Assembly: GCA_014138645.1 (NCBI GenBank)
Contig: JACJIB010000007.1
Location: 248,001-312,000 of the forward strand
Length of the DNA: 64,000 nucleotides
Direction of reading: 5' to 3'
From: Methylorubrum thiocyanatum
Lineage (GTDB): Bacteria > Pseudomonadota > Alphaproteobacteria > Rhizobiales > Beijerinckiaceae
The first letter of the stretch is position 1. Every line of letters starts with the position of its first letter. This document shows, piece after piece, positions 48,491 to 56,260 of the stretch. The notes beneath the pieces are model-generated. The model saw nothing but the letters and a program-made list of their open reading frames with translations, was not told the DNA's origin and ran no database searches. The position numbers and the translations under genes were made by a program.

Positions 48491-49031
48491 TCAGGGCCTC
48501 TATCCACCGCGCGCGCGGCTCAATGTCAGACCTGCTCTCGGGTCCCAAGGGTGGTAATTCGGGATTGCCCGGCGGAGCGGCGATCTCGTTGAGATCGACC
48601 GATTGCGGTATGCCCACGATGCCGGCATCGGTGATCTGCATCGTATAGTACAGTCCATTCGCCAGTTTGGCTCCATAGTCAGTCGGGGCCTTGAAGAAGA
48701 AGATCAGGCTGTGCTCCAGCCAGGAGAGATCGGCCCGCGTGACGGTGGCGGGATTCTTGTACGGGTAAGGCACGTAGCACTGCAGCTCGGGCCCCTCCAC
48801 GCACTTGAACTCGCGCATGGACAGGAAATGGTCGCGGAAGTCGGCCAGGTCGAGCGCGAGCTTGAACCTCGACCCCGCGCCGTCCGGTTCGAAGGTCACG
48901 GAACCCACGGGGATGATGTCGCCGTCACGGGTGCGCAACTCGATCCGTTTGGTACCCATCATGTCCCAGGCCTCGGCACCGAAAGGCGTCAAGACGAGGC
49001 AGGCGGCGAGACAGGAACGGACGAGACGCAT
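48480..49031 (-). CDS. Hypothetical periplasmic protein (183 aa)
   Basis: A signal peptide (MRLVRSCLAACLVLTPFGAE) precedes a beta-rich domain with two Cys (FKCVEGPELQCYVPYPYKNP). It is the last gene of the minus-strand operon that also encodes CcdA, a thioredoxin, the CxxCW protein and the SoxYZ-like carrier, so it may receive electrons from them. No family recognised. Confidence 0.65.
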   Translation of the reverse strand: MRLVRSCLAACLVLTPFGAEAWDMMGTKRIELRTRDGDIIPVGSVTFEPDGAGSRFKLALDLADFRDHFLSMREFKCVEGPELQCYVPYPYKNPATVTRADLSWLEHSLIFFFKAPTDYGAKLANGLYYTMQITDAGIVGIPQSVDLNEIAAPPGNPELPPLGPESRSDIEPRARWIEALIIR

Positions 49032-49045
49032 CGGTGATCGGGCCC

Positions 49046-49765
49046 TCAGAGGCGAGTGGTGAGGTCGGTGAGCCAGGACGGCGAAGCGTTCACCAGCGCG
49101 GTCTCGATGGCCTTGTCGTAGCCCGCGAGGATCACGGCCCCGCTCACCACCAGGATCAGGCCCAGCGCGGCCTTCAGACCCTTGCCGGCGCTCATCATGC
49201 GGTTGCGCCAGCGCATGAGGACCTCGCGCGACAGGGTGCCGAGAAGCAGGAGCGGAAGCGCCGCGCCGATGCCGAAAAGGAACATGGTCAAGGCGACGGT
49301 GCCGAGATCCCGACCCTGGGAGGCCAGGAGCGAGGCGGCGCCCAGCGTCGGGCCGACGCAGGGGCTCCAGACGGCACCAAGCAGGAGGCCGACGCCGAAC
49401 TGGCCGAGGAGGCCGGCGGTCGAGAAGCCGCCGAACCGAGTCTCGGTCCAGTCGCTCACCGGTCCGGCGGCCACCGCCAGCCGCGTCTGGACCGCCGGGA
49501 CCATCAGGACGAGGCCGACCAGAACCAGCAGGATCGCGGCGACGGTGCGGAAGACGTCGGTGTCGAGCCCGATGGCGAAGCCTACCGTGGCGACGAACAG
49601 GCCGATCACGACGAAGGACAGCGCGAGACCTGCGGCCAGCGCCGCGGGGCCCAGGCGGTGCTCGGAAGCGGCCGCGCCGAGCACCAAGGGCAGAAGCGGC
49701 AGCACGCACGGCGACAGGACGGAGAGGATGCCGGCGAGGAAGGCGAGGCCGAGGGTGGCGACCAT
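49046..49765 (-). CDS. ccdA: CcdA-type transmembrane thiol transporter (SoxV-like)
   Basis: 239 residues, six helices. Redox cysteines are in SPCVLPLLPL (about residue 19) and SPCVGPTLGA (about 135). CcdA/SoxV passes electrons from the cytoplasm to periplasmic thioredoxins such as the one encoded 10 bases upstream. Confidence 0.87.
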   Translation of the reverse strand: MVATLGLAFLAGILSVLSPCVLPLLPLVLGAAASEHRLGPAALAAGLALSFVVIGLFVATVGFAIGLDTDVFRTVAAILLVLVGLVLMVPAVQTRLAVAAGPVSDWTETRFGGFSTAGLLGQFGVGLLLGAVWSPCVGPTLGAASLLASQGRDLGTVALTMFLFGIGAALPLLLLGTLSREVLMRWRNRMMSAGKGLKAALGLILVVSGAVILAGYDKAIETALVNASPSWLTDLTTRL

Positions 49766-49775
49766 GGGTTTCGCC

Positions 49776-50162
49776 TCAGAGCGCCTTTTCCACGAGGCCC
49801 TCGATCCACTCGGGCTGGGTCTCGCCGATGGAGCGCCCGACCTCCTTCTCGCCCTTGAACGCGATCAACGTGCTTTGCATGCGGGCGTTGAGTGCCTTGA
49901 GAGCCGGCTTCTGGCTGTCGAAGTCGACGTCGAACACCTGCAGATCCTTGAACCGCGGGTCGGCCCCAAGCTTCGCCAGGATGGGCCTTTGCGTCTTGCA
50001 GATCGGGCACCAGGGCGCGCTGATCTCGACCAGGATGGGTTTGCCGGCCTTCTGCGCGGCGGCCAGGGCTTCCGGCGTGTACGGGAGGAAGTCGGCGGCC
50101 TGGGCCGGGGCGAGCCCGAACGGCGCCGCCGCGAGGAGGGCGAGGAGGGTACGGCGGATCAT
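49776..50162 (-). CDS. Periplasmic thioredoxin-fold protein
   Basis: 128 residues from ATG 50162. A signal peptide (1-23) is followed by VEISAPWCPICKTQRPILAK with the redox pair Cys52/Cys55. Immediately next to ccdA, it is probably its periplasmic partner and could service SoxY or the SoxYZ-like carrier. Confidence 0.82.
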   Translation of the reverse strand: MIRRTLLALLAAAPFGLAPAQAADFLPYTPEALAAAQKAGKPILVEISAPWCPICKTQRPILAKLGADPRFKDLQVFDVDFDSQKPALKALNARMQSTLIAFKGEKEVGRSIGETQPEWIEGLVEKAL

Positions 50163-50196
50163 TGAGGCGAGCCTTCGGGATGGAGGATGATGGTCG

Positions 50197-50784
50197 TCAT
50201 TGGCCGACGGTCGACTTCGGGCGTGCGGCCCATCGCGCGTCGGGGCGTGACACGGCTGTGTCATGGCCGTCCTGCCAGCCCTCTATGCCCTGCGGGAACC
50301 AGTGGACTTTCCGGTAGCCCAGGGCGACGAGGCGCTTGCCGAGGTTCCAACTGCCCCAGCAGTCGGGGTGGCAGTAGGTGACGATGGGCCTTTCGAGGTC
50401 GCCCCCGGTGAGATCGGCGACCCGTGCCTTGAGGGCGTCCTGGGCGGCCGCGTCGAGGTCCCCTTCACCCGAGCCCGGCAGCCACGTGCTTCCGGGGATG
50501 TTGCGGTGGATGGGGAACCACAGGCCGCCCGGAGGCAGGCCCGCGGGCTTCCGGTCGATCTCTGAAACGTCAAGAAGTACCGGCTTATGCACCTCGATCA
50601 GCTTGGCGACTTCGCCGGCATCGACGACGGTGGCCCCTGCGAGGGTCTGCGGCGTGTAGCCGTGCAGCGCCCCCTGCCAGTAGCCGTCGGGCTCCCGCAC
50701 GCCGACGGGTGAGTCGGCGGGCGCTGCGGCGATCAGGAACACGGCCGCCGCGGCCACGATGGAAAGGCGGAGCACGGGTCGCAT
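50197..50784 (-). CDS. PQQ-dependent catabolism-associated CxxCW rhodanese-like protein
   Basis: 195 residues, exported. The rhodanese-like fold carries the defining CxxxCW-type motif at YCHPDCWGSWNLGKRL (Cys138, Cys142, Trp143). This family accompanies quinoprotein alcohol dehydrogenases in methylotrophs. Its ATG overlaps the stop of the SoxYZ-like gene upstream. Confidence 0.85.
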   Translation of the reverse strand: MRPVLRLSIVAAAAVFLIAAAPADSPVGVREPDGYWQGALHGYTPQTLAGATVVDAGEVAKLIEVHKPVLLDVSEIDRKPAGLPPGGLWFPIHRNIPGSTWLPGSGEGDLDAAAQDALKARVADLTGGDLERPIVTYCHPDCWGSWNLGKRLVALGYRKVHWFPQGIEGWQDGHDTAVSRPDARWAARPKSTVGQ

Positions 50785-51605
50785 CAGTTGCTTGCCGAGC
50801 GGACTGGGAAGCTCTTCTCCCAGTGGCCACCCTGGTTGTCCGTGGCGGTGACCTTTATCGGGCCGGCGCCGTCAGGCAGGTACCCAAAATTAATGACGGG
50901 GTTCGCAGAGATTGAGATGTCTCCGTCCATCGTGAAGACGCTCTTGTCGCCGTAGCTGACGGTAATCTTCTGGATGTAGCGGGCCGGGGTGTAGTCGCGT
51001 GTCACTTGGTTCATCTGCATGCCCGAGAAGTTTGGGTGGCGGATCATCAGGGTCGCCTGGACGGGCTTGCCTGGCACCGTCTCGCCGAACTTCATGCGCA
51101 TGTCGCCCATGCCCTGCATCGCCTCCTCGTCGCTCATGCCCATCGGTGCCGAGCAGCCGCCGGACGCCTTCACGTACTCCGTGGCCTCCTGCAACGTGCC
51201 GTCCTTCATCTTCGCGACGGCGTGGACGTCGGTGTAGTTGTTGACGCGCACTCGGAGCTTAAGCTCACTGGGGTCGGCCGCCGGGCCGAAGACGAAGTGG
51301 GCGGCGTACGGCGTCGGGTTGTCGTCGATGATGAGCGACAACTCCGCGACGTTGTCCTTGTCGGGCACGGTCAGGGTGATCGGCACCAGGGAGGCGTCAT
51401 CCGCCCGCTTAGGGGCGTCGATCTTCACCGCCTTGCCCCCGGACTGGATCTTGGCGTCGCCGAAGATCTGCTGCTTGATCTCGCCCCAGCGCTCGGCGCG
51501 TTGGTTATCGGAGTCGCCCGCCGCGGCATGGGCCGATCCGGCGGCCAGCAGGATGGGCAGGGTCAGGCCCGCCAGCAGGGCGGTCGTCCGGCGCGATGAT
51601 GCCAT
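50784..51605 (-). CDS. Quinoprotein-dehydrogenase-associated SoxYZ-like carrier
   Basis: 273 residues: a signal peptide, a SoxY-like domain ending at KASGGCSAPMG (Cys151 instead of the C-terminal GGCGG), and a SoxZ-like domain (TLMIRHPNFSGMQMNQVTRD, then a beta-sandwich end). The fused SoxY-SoxZ order matches the carrier family found with PQQ dehydrogenases. It is the first gene of a four- to five-gene operon with CxxCW, thioredoxin and CcdA. Confidence 0.87.
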   Translation of the reverse strand: MASSRRTTALLAGLTLPILLAAGSAHAAAGDSDNQRAERWGEIKQQIFGDAKIQSGGKAVKIDAPKRADDASLVPITLTVPDKDNVAELSLIIDDNPTPYAAHFVFGPAADPSELKLRVRVNNYTDVHAVAKMKDGTLQEATEYVKASGGCSAPMGMSDEEAMQGMGDMRMKFGETVPGKPVQATLMIRHPNFSGMQMNQVTRDYTPARYIQKITVSYGDKSVFTMDGDISISANPVINFGYLPDGAGPIKVTATDNQGGHWEKSFPVRSASN

Positions 51606-52007
51606 GGCGTTTGCTCCTCCGTTGTCGTCATGCCTGCCGTTCGCAGGTCCGATTGAGGAGACGATAGCCCTTATCCGGCCAGGCGTCGGTGACCTGGGTC
51701 ACGCAAGTCGGAAGCCGCTCACGATTCTCTCAGGAACGGCGGCGGCGGCGGGTTCAAGGGAGGGAAGTCGTTTGGCAGGGCGGACAGAGTTCAGCCGCTG
51801 GCGGCTTGGTCTTGGTGCGTCGAGGTGCCCTGGGACGGCTTGGTGTTGCGTCCCGGTGATCGGCTTATGGGACCTCGTGGAAAATGTTATGCCGGTGAGC
51901 CCGAACGAGCCGGTGACCTTAGGTAACACCGGCCTGGAACGGCGGGAGAAACTTCCAAGAACGACCGGGCGGTCATGAATCGCGCCGGCGGCAGGCGGAC
52001 GACACAT
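51606..52007. other. Divergent regulatory gap
   Basis: About 400 bases with no convincing gene, between the divergent SoxYZ-like carrier and Crp/Fnr genes. It must hold both promoters. I see no strong palindrome beyond a CCGGTGACCTTAGGTAACACCGG-like imperfect symmetry around 51911-51933. Confidence 0.4.
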
Positions 52008-52682
52008 ATGCCGGTCAACTATCAGGTCGAGCGCTGGATCGAGCGCTTTCCCCTCATCAAGGGCTTCTCCGCCGCCCACCTGCAGATCGCGCGCGGCACG
52101 GTGCACTTCCCCATCCTCGAAGCCGGTGCCGTCGCATACGAGCTCGATGGCGCTTGCGCGAACTACCTCATGTGCATCGATGGTCGGACCCGCGTGTTCC
52201 GGATGTCGGAGGGCGGGCGCGAGGTGCTGATCTATAAGGTCGGCGCGGGCGGGACATGCGTGCTCACTACCCAGTGCCTGTTGGCCGGCGGGGGCTTCCC
52301 TGCCGCGAGCATCGCGGAGGAACGCACCGAACTGGCGGCGATCCCTGCCTCAACGTTCCAGCAGTTGATGGCGGAGAGCCCGGAGTTTCGAAGCTTCGTC
52401 CTCGACGACTATTCCAGGCTCATGGCGAGCATGTTTACGCTGATCGAGGAGGTGGCTTTCGCGCCGCTGGAGCAAAGGCTCGCGCGCCGGCTCCTCACGG
52501 AGGCCGGACCCGACGGCGTTGTCCACAAGACCCACCAACAGCTCGCCGCCGATGTGGGCAGCGTCCGCGAGGTCGTCAGCCGCATTCTGGCGCAATGGGC
52601 CGAGGCCGGTCTCGTGATCCTGCGTCGCGGTCAGGTCGAGCTCGCCGACCGCGCGGCCCTGGCCTCCAACCGCCTGCATTAG
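52008..52682 (+). CDS. Crp/Fnr-family transcriptional regulator
   Basis: 224 residues from ATG 52008 (an ATG at 51975 is possible). A cyclic-nucleotide-type sensor fold with Cys residues in GACANYLMCIDG and GGTCVLTTQCLLAGG, but no N-terminal Fnr iron-sulfur cluster. The DNA-binding helix is THQQLAADVGSVREVVSRIL. The Cys cluster suggests redox sensing. The stop codon TAG is formed by the target TA plus the first base of the IS element. Confidence 0.85.
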   Translation: MPVNYQVERWIERFPLIKGFSAAHLQIARGTVHFPILEAGAVAYELDGACANYLMCIDGRTRVFRMSEGGREVLIYKVGAGGTCVLTTQCLLAGGGFPAASIAEERTELAAIPASTFQQLMAESPEFRSFVLDDYSRLMASMFTLIEEVAFAPLEQRLARRLLTEAGPDGVVHKTHQQLAADVGSVREVVSRILAQWAEAGLVILRRGQVELADRAALASNRLH

Positions 52683-52691
52683 GTCGCAGAC

Positions 52692-53108
52692 TCATAAAGT
52701 TCGGAGCCAGACGCGAACGGCTGCGAGCTTGACGCCGGCGAGGAAGTTTTCCGGGTCCTTGTCGTATCGGGTCGCGACCGCACGGAAGTGCTTGATCTTG
52801 CTGAAGAACCGCTCGACCAGATTGCGGTGCTTGAACAGGAAGGCGCTGAAGGCGGGCACGTTCTTGCGGTTGGGCATCGGCTTCACGTTGGCCCAGGCCC
52901 CTTGCTCGGCCAGGCGCTCGCGCCGCGCATCGCTGTCGTAGGTCCGATCCCCCAGAAGGGTCTGCCCCGGCCCCAGATTGCCGAGCATGTCGTCGGCCGC
53001 CCGGCCATCGTGCGCTTGGCCTTCGGTGATCTTGAGCGCGATCGGCCGGCCCTCGGCATCCACCAGCGCGTGGATCTTGCTGGTCAGACCGCCCCGTGAG
53101 CGACCCAT
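52692..53108 (-). CDS. IS5-type transposase, second frame (orfB)
   Basis: 138 residues: MGRSRGGLTSKIHALVDAEG start, LLGDRTYDSDARRERL (DDE block) and FLFKHRNLVERFFSKIKHFR with the Glu-containing end. It would normally be made by a -1 slip at the A-run 53129-53136 from orfA. Confidence 0.85.
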   Translation of the reverse strand: MGRSRGGLTSKIHALVDAEGRPIALKITEGQAHDGRAADDMLGNLGPGQTLLGDRTYDSDARRERLAEQGAWANVKPMPNRKNVPAFSAFLFKHRNLVERFFSKIKHFRAVATRYDKDPENFLAGVKLAAVRVWLRTL

Positions 53109-53449
53109 GCCACGGGATCGGTCGTCTTTTTTTTAGCGCAGCCAGCGTGCTGATGGACCCGCACACTGGTGGAGTCGATCATCTGCAGGTCGCCCTCGTA
53201 AGTCTCTGACACGGCTTTCAAAAGACGATCCCAGACCCCGCGCTTGCGCCAGCGCCGGAAACGGTTGCCTCACGTCGTGTGCGGGCCGTAGCGGGCCGGG
53301 ATGTCGGCCCAGGGCGCGCCCGTGCGCAGCCGCCAGAAGATGCCGTTCAGCACCCGCCGGTCATCTGCCCGATCCTTGCCGCGCACGTCCGTCGGAAGAA
53401 CCGGCTCGATCGCCGCCCACTCCGCGTCCGTCAGATCAAACCGCGCCAT
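53084..53449 (-). pseudogene. IS5-type transposase, first frame (orfA) with premature stop
   Basis: Starts MARFDLTDAEWAAIEPVLPT and runs through FWRLRTGAPWADIPARYGPH. A TGA at 53270-53272 replaces a codon that is normally Cys (TT-C-x-NRF), and the frame then continues GNRFRRWRKRGVWDRLLKAV to the slippery run of eight A and onward to 53084. The element therefore cannot make its transposase. Confidence 0.8.
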
Positions 53450-53551
53450 GCAAGACCCTCCATTGCCAGAGAACCAACGATCCGGGCGGGCAACCGGACC
53501 AATCGTTATGAGTTCGCGACCTAGACCGTCGGCGCTCGCGAACGACCGGCA

Positions 53552-53758
53552 TCAGGACGCGAGGATACCGGCTAGGCCGACGAGCAGGAGCAGACCCACC
53601 GCCATCCCGCGCGCGGCCCAAAGCGGCCACGAGGTGGCGCCGTTGTCGTTGGCCGGACCCGGCAGCTCGCTTGGCCAGCGCCGCCACCGTCGGCAGGTCG
53701 ACGGGGCTTGCAGGACCGACGGACCCGATCCGGTGTCATGGCGATGGCGACACGACAT
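53552..53758 (-). CDS. Possible small membrane protein (68 aa)
   Basis: A basic N-terminus and a C-terminal helix (WAARGMAVGLLLLVGLAGIL) preceded by PGPANDNG, a motif common in Methylobacterium small proteins. It overlaps the upstream gene by 23 bases. The N-terminal half is weakly protein-like. Confidence 0.4.
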   Translation of the reverse strand: MSCRHRHDTGSGPSVLQAPSTCRRWRRWPSELPGPANDNGATSWPLWAARGMAVGLLLLVGLAGILAS

Positions 53759-53981
53759 AACCGGGATATCGGATGCCGCGGCCGCCAGTGGCAGTGCCGC
53801 CAAGGACGCATTGAAGGTCGGCGTCGGCCGATGCCAGGCCACCGCCGAGGCGTGCCCAGTCCTCGATGGACACGTCCGCCGGGACCGTCGGCACCTGGGC
53901 GTCGCCCGTGCCGGCCGCGCTTCCGGTCTCCGGCCGTCTTCCCCAAGCGAGCCGAGCCTTCCGAACGATGGCTGCCCTCAT
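53736..53981 (-). CDS. Hypothetical protein (81 aa)
   Basis: ATG 53981 follows GGGAGAGAC. Basic start (MRAAIVRKARLAWGRRPETG), then a coherent stretch VPADVSIEDWARLGGGLASA and DADLQCVLGGTA. No known family. Confidence 0.5.
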   Translation of the reverse strand: MRAAIVRKARLAWGRRPETGSAAGTGDAQVPTVPADVSIEDWARLGGGLASADADLQCVLGGTATGGRGIRYPGYVVSPSP

Positions 53982-54344
53982 GTCTCTCCCTCGTCCCTGT
54001 GAGCGGGGTGGGCCGGGCACTGCCGCCCGCACGATGGCGGCAGGGTCGGCGGCCCCGGTTTAAGCTTTCGTGAACCAAACCGGCCACGCAAGCCGACCCC
54101 GAGGCGGCGCCCTCAGGAGTGTCAGGCTTGTCCCGACAGGAATGCGGTCTTCTCCGACTGCGCACCCATCCCCCGCGCCACAGATCACTCGGTGAGCGGG
54201 AAGAGAGGGGCGCCGAGCCCGAGCGTCCCCGGCGGTCCGGCGCAGGAACGTCCGGCCCGCGGCCAGGCAATCGGCCACCCCGTCGAACCCGTCACGGTCG
54301 TGGCCCGCAAGGGTCAGCCACCACCATCACGGAGTTGAAACCCG
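53982..54344. other. Promoter-containing gap
   Basis: About 360 bases without a convincing gene between divergent genes. It holds a GTTTAAGC block near 54058-54065, resembling half of the PmrA-type box, and many GC-rich imperfect hairpins. No single regulatory site can be proved. Confidence 0.35.
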
Positions 54345-54767
54345 ATGAGACGTCTCGCACTGGCCCTCGCGGCCGTATCGAGCCTGATGCTGTTCTCGCC
54401 GTCGAGCGAGGCGCGACCCTTCGGCAGGGGCCATGGCTTCCACCATGGCGGCTTCGCAGGTCACCACGGCGGCTTCCGGGGCATCCGCCACGGCTTCCGG
54501 GGATACCGTTCGGTCGGCTTCCGTGGCTACCGCCGCGGCTTCGGCGGGTACCGTCGCGTCGGCTTCGGAGGTCCGCGCTACGGCTACGGTCGACGCTACG
54601 GCTACCGCCGCGGCTATCCCGGTCTCGGCCTGGCGGCCGGCCTCGGGCTCGGCCTCGCGGCATCGGCGGTCCGGCCGGCCTACTACGGGGGATACGGCGG
54701 CTACGGCTATGCCCCGGTCGGATACGGATACGGCGCCCGCGGCTCCTACTGCACCTGCGGCTACTGA
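54345..54767 (+). CDS. Secreted Gly/Tyr/Arg/His-rich protein (140 aa)
   Basis: A signal peptide ending near SSEARPFGRGHG is followed by repeats of GFRGYR, GFGGYRR and GYGGYGY type, a short hydrophobic run (GLGLAAGLGLGLAASAV) and CTCGY at the end. It is low complexity, probably disordered or glue-like; His and terminal Cys could bind metal. It is unlike the neighbouring enzymes. Confidence 0.7.
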   Translation: MRRLALALAAVSSLMLFSPSSEARPFGRGHGFHHGGFAGHHGGFRGIRHGFRGYRSVGFRGYRRGFGGYRRVGFGGPRYGYGRRYGYRRGYPGLGLAAGLGLGLAASAVRPAYYGGYGGYGYAPVGYGYGARGSYCTCGY

Positions 54768-54886
54768 CCCCCGTCGAGGCGACCCGGCATTCCCGCCGGG
54801 CCGCCACCCGTTCCCGACTCCCTCGACGTGCGCCGGTCCAACCACGGGACGGGTCGAGCCCACGTCGGCATAGACAGGTAAAACCG

Positions 54887-55384
54887 ATGAAGAACCTTGC
54901 ACTCGGCGTTTTCCTCGCGAGTTCCGTGCTCGCCGGCCCCGTGCTCGCCCAGGACAAGGCGGCGCAGCCGCCCGCCGACGCCCAGACCAACCAGATGAAG
55001 ACGCCACCGGCCGGCACCGCGCTGCCGACGACGGCCGGCGGCATGGGCGGGATGACCATGGCCGACACCGCGACCGCCAAGATCAAGTTCGTCACCGCCA
55101 AGCCGGCCGAGGTGACCTCGTCGAAGCTCGTCGGCAAGAACCTCTACAACAACAAGAACGAGACCATCGGCGAAGTCGAGGATCTCGTCATCGACAACGG
55201 CAAGACGGTCACCGGCGTCGTCGTCAGCGTCGGCGGCTTCCTCGGCATGGGCGAGCGCTACGTCCTGGTCGACCCATCCTCGATCTTCCTGCACAAGGCG
55301 GACGGCAAGCTCAAGGCGATGGTCGACACCGACAAGGACGCACTGAAGAACGCGCCCGAGTTCAAGTACAACAAGAACTCCTGA
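54887..55384 (+). CDS. Exported PRC-barrel domain protein (165 aa)
   Basis: A signal peptide (1-22, ending VLAQ), a Pro/Ala/Gly/Met-rich linker, and a PRC-barrel (SSKLVGKNLYNNKNETIGEV, VVVSVGGFLGMGERYVLVDP). Such periplasmic PRC-barrel proteins are common in Methylobacterium and linked with stress; the exact role is unknown. Confidence 0.8.
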   Translation: MKNLALGVFLASSVLAGPVLAQDKAAQPPADAQTNQMKTPPAGTALPTTAGGMGGMTMADTATAKIKFVTAKPAEVTSSKLVGKNLYNNKNETIGEVEDLVIDNGKTVTGVVVSVGGFLGMGERYVLVDPSSIFLHKADGKLKAMVDTDKDALKNAPEFKYNKNS

Positions 55385-55570
55385 CCCGCGGCGCGTGGTC
55401 CCGTGTCCGCGGGGCCACGCCCAAGCATTCCAGCGCCCGGGCGGTGTCGGGATGAACCTGACGGGCGTCGGTGAGAACGGCGACACCCGGCCAAACCGCT
55501 TGTCGCCGGCCAGTATACGGGCGCTACTCGAAGCCACTTCGCAAACGTCGATGTGGTGGAGGGAGTGTCG

Positions 55571-55786
55571 ATGATCATGGACGTCATCAAGCAGGGTTCC
55601 CGCGCCCGGGCCCTCGGGCGGCCGCGGGATGCCTGTCCCCATCCGGCCGATTCCCGCGAGCGCCGGGCCTGGTATGAGGGTTACGACGGTTCGACCTGGG
55701 ACTTCGCCGAGGGGGTCCCACATCCGGCCGTGACGGCCCGCGGCCCCGCAACACGGAACGGGGCGGTCGACCCGACCTTGGTCTAG
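55571..55786 (+). CDS. Rmf/CrpP-like small protein (71 aa)
   Basis: ATG 55571 follows GGAGGGAG. The core QGSRARALGRPRDACPHPAD and ERRAWYEGYDG resembles the Rmf/CrpP fold: basic Arg-rich helix, Cys-Pro, then W-x-x-GY. Members bind ribosomes or modify drugs; which applies here cannot be decided. Confidence 0.6.
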   Translation: MIMDVIKQGSRARALGRPRDACPHPADSRERRAWYEGYDGSTWDFAEGVPHPAVTARGPATRNGAVDPTLV

Positions 55787-55867
55787 GTCGCGACCCTCCC
55801 TCGACCGTGGGCTTCCCCGGCCTCAAGGCAAAGCTTCGGGACCGTTCGGAAAGGCGACGGAGGGACG

Positions 55868-56260
55868 ATGGGACGGAAACGACCCCACTCGTTCGAAGGC
55901 CGGACCTTCGGGAGCCTGGAGCGAGTGGTCACGGCCCTGGTCGAGGCCGGCCTGCAGGACAGTGCGACCGCGCCGCCGAACCTGATCGGGCGGCTGCGGG
56001 ACCTGGAGCGGAACGCCGCCGCCGGGGGCGACCGCCAAGTCCTGCAGGTGATCGCGTCGGGAGGTCGCCTCCTTGGCGATGAGCAGGCGGTGACCGATCC
56101 GCGCGTGCTGACCGATGACGGCATGGTCGGCGTGCCGTTCGTAGACGGCGTGGTCTCGGCCGACCATGTGGTAGGGAGCATGGCTCGGCCGCTCTCCCCA
56201 GCAGGTCCGTCCACCACGCCCCTCCCTGATTGGTTACCCCCGCATGACCGCCGGACGTGA
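55868..56260 (+). CDS. Hypothetical protein (130 aa)
   Basis: Helical and beta segments (FGSLERVVTALVEAGLQDSA, LQVIASGGRLLGDEQAVTDP). It overlaps the following histidine kinase gene by 17 bases, so it may be an accessory protein of that two-component system. Confidence 0.55.
   Translation: MGRKRPHSFEGRTFGSLERVVTALVEAGLQDSATAPPNLIGRLRDLERNAAAGGDRQVLQVIASGGRLLGDEQAVTDPRVLTDDGMVGVPFVDGVVSADHVVGSMARPLSPAGPSTTPLPDWLPPHDRRT

Larger units (their letters stand above)
52682..53521 (-). mobile_element. IS5-family insertion sequence, 840 bp
   Basis: Left end GGTCGCAGACTCATAA (52682-52697) and the complement of the right end GGTCGCGAACTCATAA match at 14 of 16 bases, and the element is flanked by TA on both sides (52680-52681, 53522-53523). 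It carries two overlapping minus-strand frames joined by an A8 slip site, as in the IS427 group. A premature stop in the first frame makes it inactive. Confidence 0.85.
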
